Origin: Oceanospirillaceae bacterium | GTDB lineage: Bacteria; Pseudomonadota; Gammaproteobacteria; Pseudomonadales; Balneatricaceae | Assembly (NCBI GenBank): GCA_003497765.1 | Contig: DNNY01000202.1 | Span: 964-18,801, forward strand | Direction of reading: 5' to 3' | Length of the DNA stretch: 17,838 nt | Part shown: positions 15,664-17,838 of the stretch, piece by piece | Layout: each line of letters begins with the position of its first letter | Position numbering within the stretch: position 1 is the first letter of the stretch | Position numbers and translations under genes: made by a program | The notes under the pieces: model-generated | Seen by the model: only the letters and a program-made list of their open reading frames with translations | What the model was told of the DNA's origin: nothing | Database searches by the model: none

Positions 15664-16428
15664 GTGGCAAAGATTATCGCAGTAACTAACCAAAAAGGCG
15701 GTGTTGGTAAAACCACCAGTTGCGTTAATTTAGCAGCATCTTTAGTTGCCACTAAGCAACGTGTATTGCTTGTCGATCTAGATCCTCAAGGCAATGCTAC
15801 TATGGGCAGTGGCGTTGAAAAAAACAATCTGCGTTACTCTGTTTTAGATGTCCTGTTGGAACGCGCTGATGTTAACCAAGTTATTCAGCTTAAAACACCA
15901 GCTGGCTATGATCTATTACCAGCAAATAGTGATTTGACGGCGGCAGAAGTCGGATTAATTGATGCTAAAAATAAAGAAGCACGTTTACGCACGGCGCTAT
16001 CGGCTTTACAAAATCGATATGATTTTATTGTTATCGACTGCCCACCCTCATTAAACATGCTCACTGTTAATGCCCTGGCTTGTGCTAATGGCGTGTTAAT
16101 CCCTATGCAATGTGAATACTATGCATTAGAAGGTATTAGTGCATTATTAAATACCGTAAAGCTAATTAAAAATAGCATCAATCCAAAATTATTTATAGAA
16201 GGCATACTACGGACCATGTATGACCCACGTAATAGTCTAACTAATGACGTGTCACACCAACTAATTAATCATTTTGGGCAATTAGTATATCGGACAGTCA
16301 TACCGCGTAATGTGCGCTTAGCGGAAGCGCCAAGTCATGGCTTACCCGCTTTGATGTATGATAAACATTCACGAGGAGCGGTTGCCTACCTAGCTTTGGC
16401 TAGTGAATTTATCCGCAAACAGAAATAA
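15664..16428 (+). CDS. parA: Chromosome partitioning ATPase ParA (Soj)
   Basis: ParA is a Walker-type ATPase that binds nucleoid DNA and moves ParB-parS complexes, segregating the origins. The product is 254 residues without an N-terminal helix-turn-helix, as expected for the chromosomal Soj type. The deviant Walker A is KGGVGKTT (11-18) with signature Lys11. LVDLDPQGN (36-44) and VIDCPPS (123-129) supply the catalytic and magnesium-binding aspartates. The start is GTG at 15664 with AGGA 7 bases upstream. parB follows after 33 bp. Confidence 0.97.
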   Translation: MAKIIAVTNQKGGVGKTTSCVNLAASLVATKQRVLLVDLDPQGNATMGSGVEKNNLRYSVLDVLLERADVNQVIQLKTPAGYDLLPANSDLTAAEVGLIDAKNKEARLRTALSALQNRYDFIVIDCPPSLNMLTVNALACANGVLIPMQCEYYALEGISALLNTVKLIKNSINPKLFIEGILRTMYDPRNSLTNDVSHQLINHFGQLVYRTVIPRNVRLAEAPSHGLPALMYDKHSRGAVAYLALASEFIRKQK

Positions 16429-16461
16429 GAAACCAATAAAGCGTGTTCAGAGGTTAGAAAA

Positions 16462-17349
16462 ATGGTTAAAAAGCGTGGCTTAAATAGAGGACTCCAAGCC
16501 CTTTTACAAGGTGCGGGAAGTCTAGATATGGACTTAAATCAAACCACTTGGGAACCAACCGAAGAACTAAAGCATTTGCCCGTGGAGTGGTTACAAAGAG
16601 GTATCTATCAACCACGTCGAGATCTTGATCAAGAAGCCCTGGAAGAATTAGCTTTATCCGTTCGTGAACATGGCATTATGCAGCCTATTGTTGTGCGCTC
16701 TATTGGTGTAGATAAATATGAAATTATTGCTGGTGAGCGACGCTGGCGGGCGGCGCAGCTTGCTGAATTAGATAAAGTCCCTGCTCTGGTTAAAGATGTT
16801 GCCGATGAAGCGGCTATAGCCATGGCGTTGATAGAAAATATTCAACGTGAAGACCTCAATGCCATGGAGGAAGCTATTGCTTTGCAAAGGCTTCAGGGAG
16901 AGTTTGAACTAACACAACAACAGATTGCTGACACTGTGGGCAAGTCAAGAAGCGCTATTGCCAATCTATTACGTTTGTTGCAATTGCCAGAACCCGTACG
17001 TCTTATGTTGGAACGTGGGGATCTAGAAATGGGTCATGCTCGCAGCTTGTTAACATTAGAGTCGGAAGTACAGCAACAAGCGGCTCGTGAGGTGGTGGCC
17101 AAAGGTTTGTCGGTAAGGCAGACAGAAGACTTAGCTCGCCGCCTTCAACAACCAAAGAAAGCCCAACCTAAGCAAACCATAGATGCCGATGTGGAGCGTT
17201 TACAGGAGCAATTATCGGATAGCCTAGGAGCCAAAGTGGGCATCCGCCAGAACGCCAAAGGTAAAGGCATGATTACCATTAATTATGCCAGCTTGGATCA
17301 GCTCGATGGCATCATTCAACGGCTTGATCCGAAGCGCGAAAAATACTAA
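16462..17349 (+). CDS. parB: Chromosome partitioning protein ParB (Spo0J)
   Basis: ParB is a CTP-dependent DNA clamp that loads at parS sites near the origin and stimulates ParA. The product is 295 residues. The N-terminal KRGLNRGLQALL is the ParA-contacting peptide. The CTP-binding motif GERRWRA is at 91-97, ENIQRE at 125-130, and a helix-turn-helix for parS binding at about 151-172. A C-terminal dimerisation domain ends the protein. GAGG lies 8 bases before the ATG. No canonical parS sequence was spotted in this window by eye, so the sites are probably outside it or diverged. Confidence 0.97.
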   Translation: MVKKRGLNRGLQALLQGAGSLDMDLNQTTWEPTEELKHLPVEWLQRGIYQPRRDLDQEALEELALSVREHGIMQPIVVRSIGVDKYEIIAGERRWRAAQLAELDKVPALVKDVADEAAIAMALIENIQREDLNAMEEAIALQRLQGEFELTQQQIADTVGKSRSAIANLLRLLQLPEPVRLMLERGDLEMGHARSLLTLESEVQQQAAREVVAKGLSVRQTEDLARRLQQPKKAQPKQTIDADVERLQEQLSDSLGAKVGIRQNAKGKGMITINYASLDQLDGIIQRLDPKREKY

Positions 17350-17438
17350 GTAAATTAAATACTATTGTAACCAGCAGTAAATGGTCTTTATTAAGGATAA
17401 CTATTTACGACTGCATCTTGTCATTCAGCCGATTTTGG

Positions 17439-17467
17439 TTGAGATTCGGCACTAAAATCTCTATAAT
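17439..17467 (+). promoter_or_regulatory. Sigma-70 promoter for the atp operon (atpI)
   Basis: TTGAGA (17439-17444) and TATAAT (17462-17467) are 17 bp apart, close to consensus. The predicted start near 17474 leaves a leader of about 70 bases before atpI. No T-run terminator was seen between parB and this promoter, so readthrough from parB is possible. Confidence 0.85.
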
Positions 17468-17542
17468 CTGCTGCGCTCCAATAACCATGATGTTATTCGG
17501 GGTAAGGTAGATAATATCAACCAAGCTTAGTAGAGGTGCCCT

Positions 17543-17838
17543 ATGGCGTTAAATAAGGCTCCCCATTGGTTGATTAAAACCCTTAAAATTCAGGTAATTA
17601 TAATACTAATTGTCGGAGTGGGTTTATTTATTACTAGCGCGGTGACAGGTTATTCAGTCATTCTGGGTGGAGCTATCTATAGCTTGCCAGCATACTGGGC
17701 CATGCGACGAGAATTTAACCGTGGCAAAGCCAACAATGACCCAAAACGCACCTTAGTACAGATGTATGGCAACCAACTTGTAAAGTTTGCTTTTACTTTA
17801 GTGTTGTTTGCCCTGGCCTTTGGTTTTGTGAAACCGCT
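17543..17838 (+). CDS. atpI: ATP synthase subunit I (AtpI), 3' end outside window
   Basis: AtpI is a small membrane protein encoded first in the F0F1 ATP synthase operon, implicated in c-ring assembly and possibly magnesium supply. From ATG 17543, with AGAGG 6 bases upstream, 98 codons can be read before the window ends. The protein starts MALNKAPHWLIKTLKIQ. Hydrophobic segments lie at about 18-34 and 39-52, then a basic loop (AMRREFNRGKANNDPKR) and a third segment at about 81-96. The GYSVILGGAIYSLPAYWAM stretch and the position after parB match the pseudomonad mnmG-rsmG-parA-parB-atpI order. Sequence conservation in AtpI is low, so position supports the name more than motifs do. Confidence 0.88.
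   Translation, partial: MALNKAPHWLIKTLKIQVIIILIVGVGLFITSAVTGYSVILGGAIYSLPAYWAMRREFNRGKANNDPKRTLVQMYGNQLVKFAFTLVLFALAFGFVKP

Noticed and set aside
17418..17424. TTGTCAT before atpI as a PhoB site
   Set aside because: Only a single half-site; no second copy 11 bp away on either side.
17350..17438. Inverted repeat GTAAAT...ATTTAC after parB as a terminator
   Set aside because: Long 20-base loop, AT-rich arms and no T-run.
12563..17542. parS centromere sites near parAB
   Set aside because: I looked by eye for CACGTG-centred 16-bp palindromes like TGTTTCACGTGAAACA and saw none; a motif scan could still find a diverged site.

Overview
This window is the chromosomal replication-origin neighbourhood of a gammaproteobacterium. 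The gene order on the left (recF-dnaN-dnaA leftward, rpmH-rnpA-yidC-mnmE rightward) and on the right (mnmG-rsmG-parA-parB-atpI rightward) matches the Pseudomonas-type origin region. Protein sequences read as close relatives of Pseudomonadales or marine gammaproteobacterial proteins. Base composition is moderately AT-rich. I cannot name the genus.

Layout. Positions 1-3689 hold recF (3' end cut by the window), dnaN and dnaA on the minus strand. Positions 3690-4003 are a divergent control region with two perfect DnaA boxes on the dnaA side and a consensus promoter on the rpmH side. Positions 4004-6326 hold rpmH, rnpA and yidC; the usual small gene yidD between rnpA and yidC is not recognisable, and a good promoter for yidC lies there. 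A strong terminator follows yidC, then mnmE (6405-7763) with a -10 box so close that its mRNA may be almost leaderless. Positions 7875-12505 are a phosphate module: phoB-phoR, a PHO-box promoter, a PhoU-like DUF47 gene and a Pit phosphate transporter, closed by a rho-independent terminator. This module sits between mnmE and mnmG, which are often much closer neighbours. Positions 12563-13097 are a very AT-rich gene-free stretch with three perfect DnaA boxes, weaker boxes, an IHF-like site and no GATC: the best oriC candidate. Positions 13098-17349 hold the mnmG-rsmG-parA-parB cluster, and atpI (cut by the window) begins the ATP synthase region behind its own consensus promoter.

How the genes work together. 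DnaA, DnaN and RecF start, clamp and repair replication. ParA and ParB segregate the new origins. RpmH, RnpA and YidC serve ribosome assembly, tRNA maturation and membrane insertion. MnmE and MnmG jointly modify the tRNA wobble uridine, and RsmG methylates 16S rRNA. PhoB and PhoR sense phosphate limitation and probably control the adjacent DUF47-pit pair through 11-bp-phased PHO half-sites.

Almost every gene here is a well-known core gene. I did not find a new multi-gene system. The points worth a second look are regulatory: two candidate origins, the PHO-box array in front of a low-affinity transporter, the periplasmic-domain PhoR, the missing yidD and a few unusual leaders.
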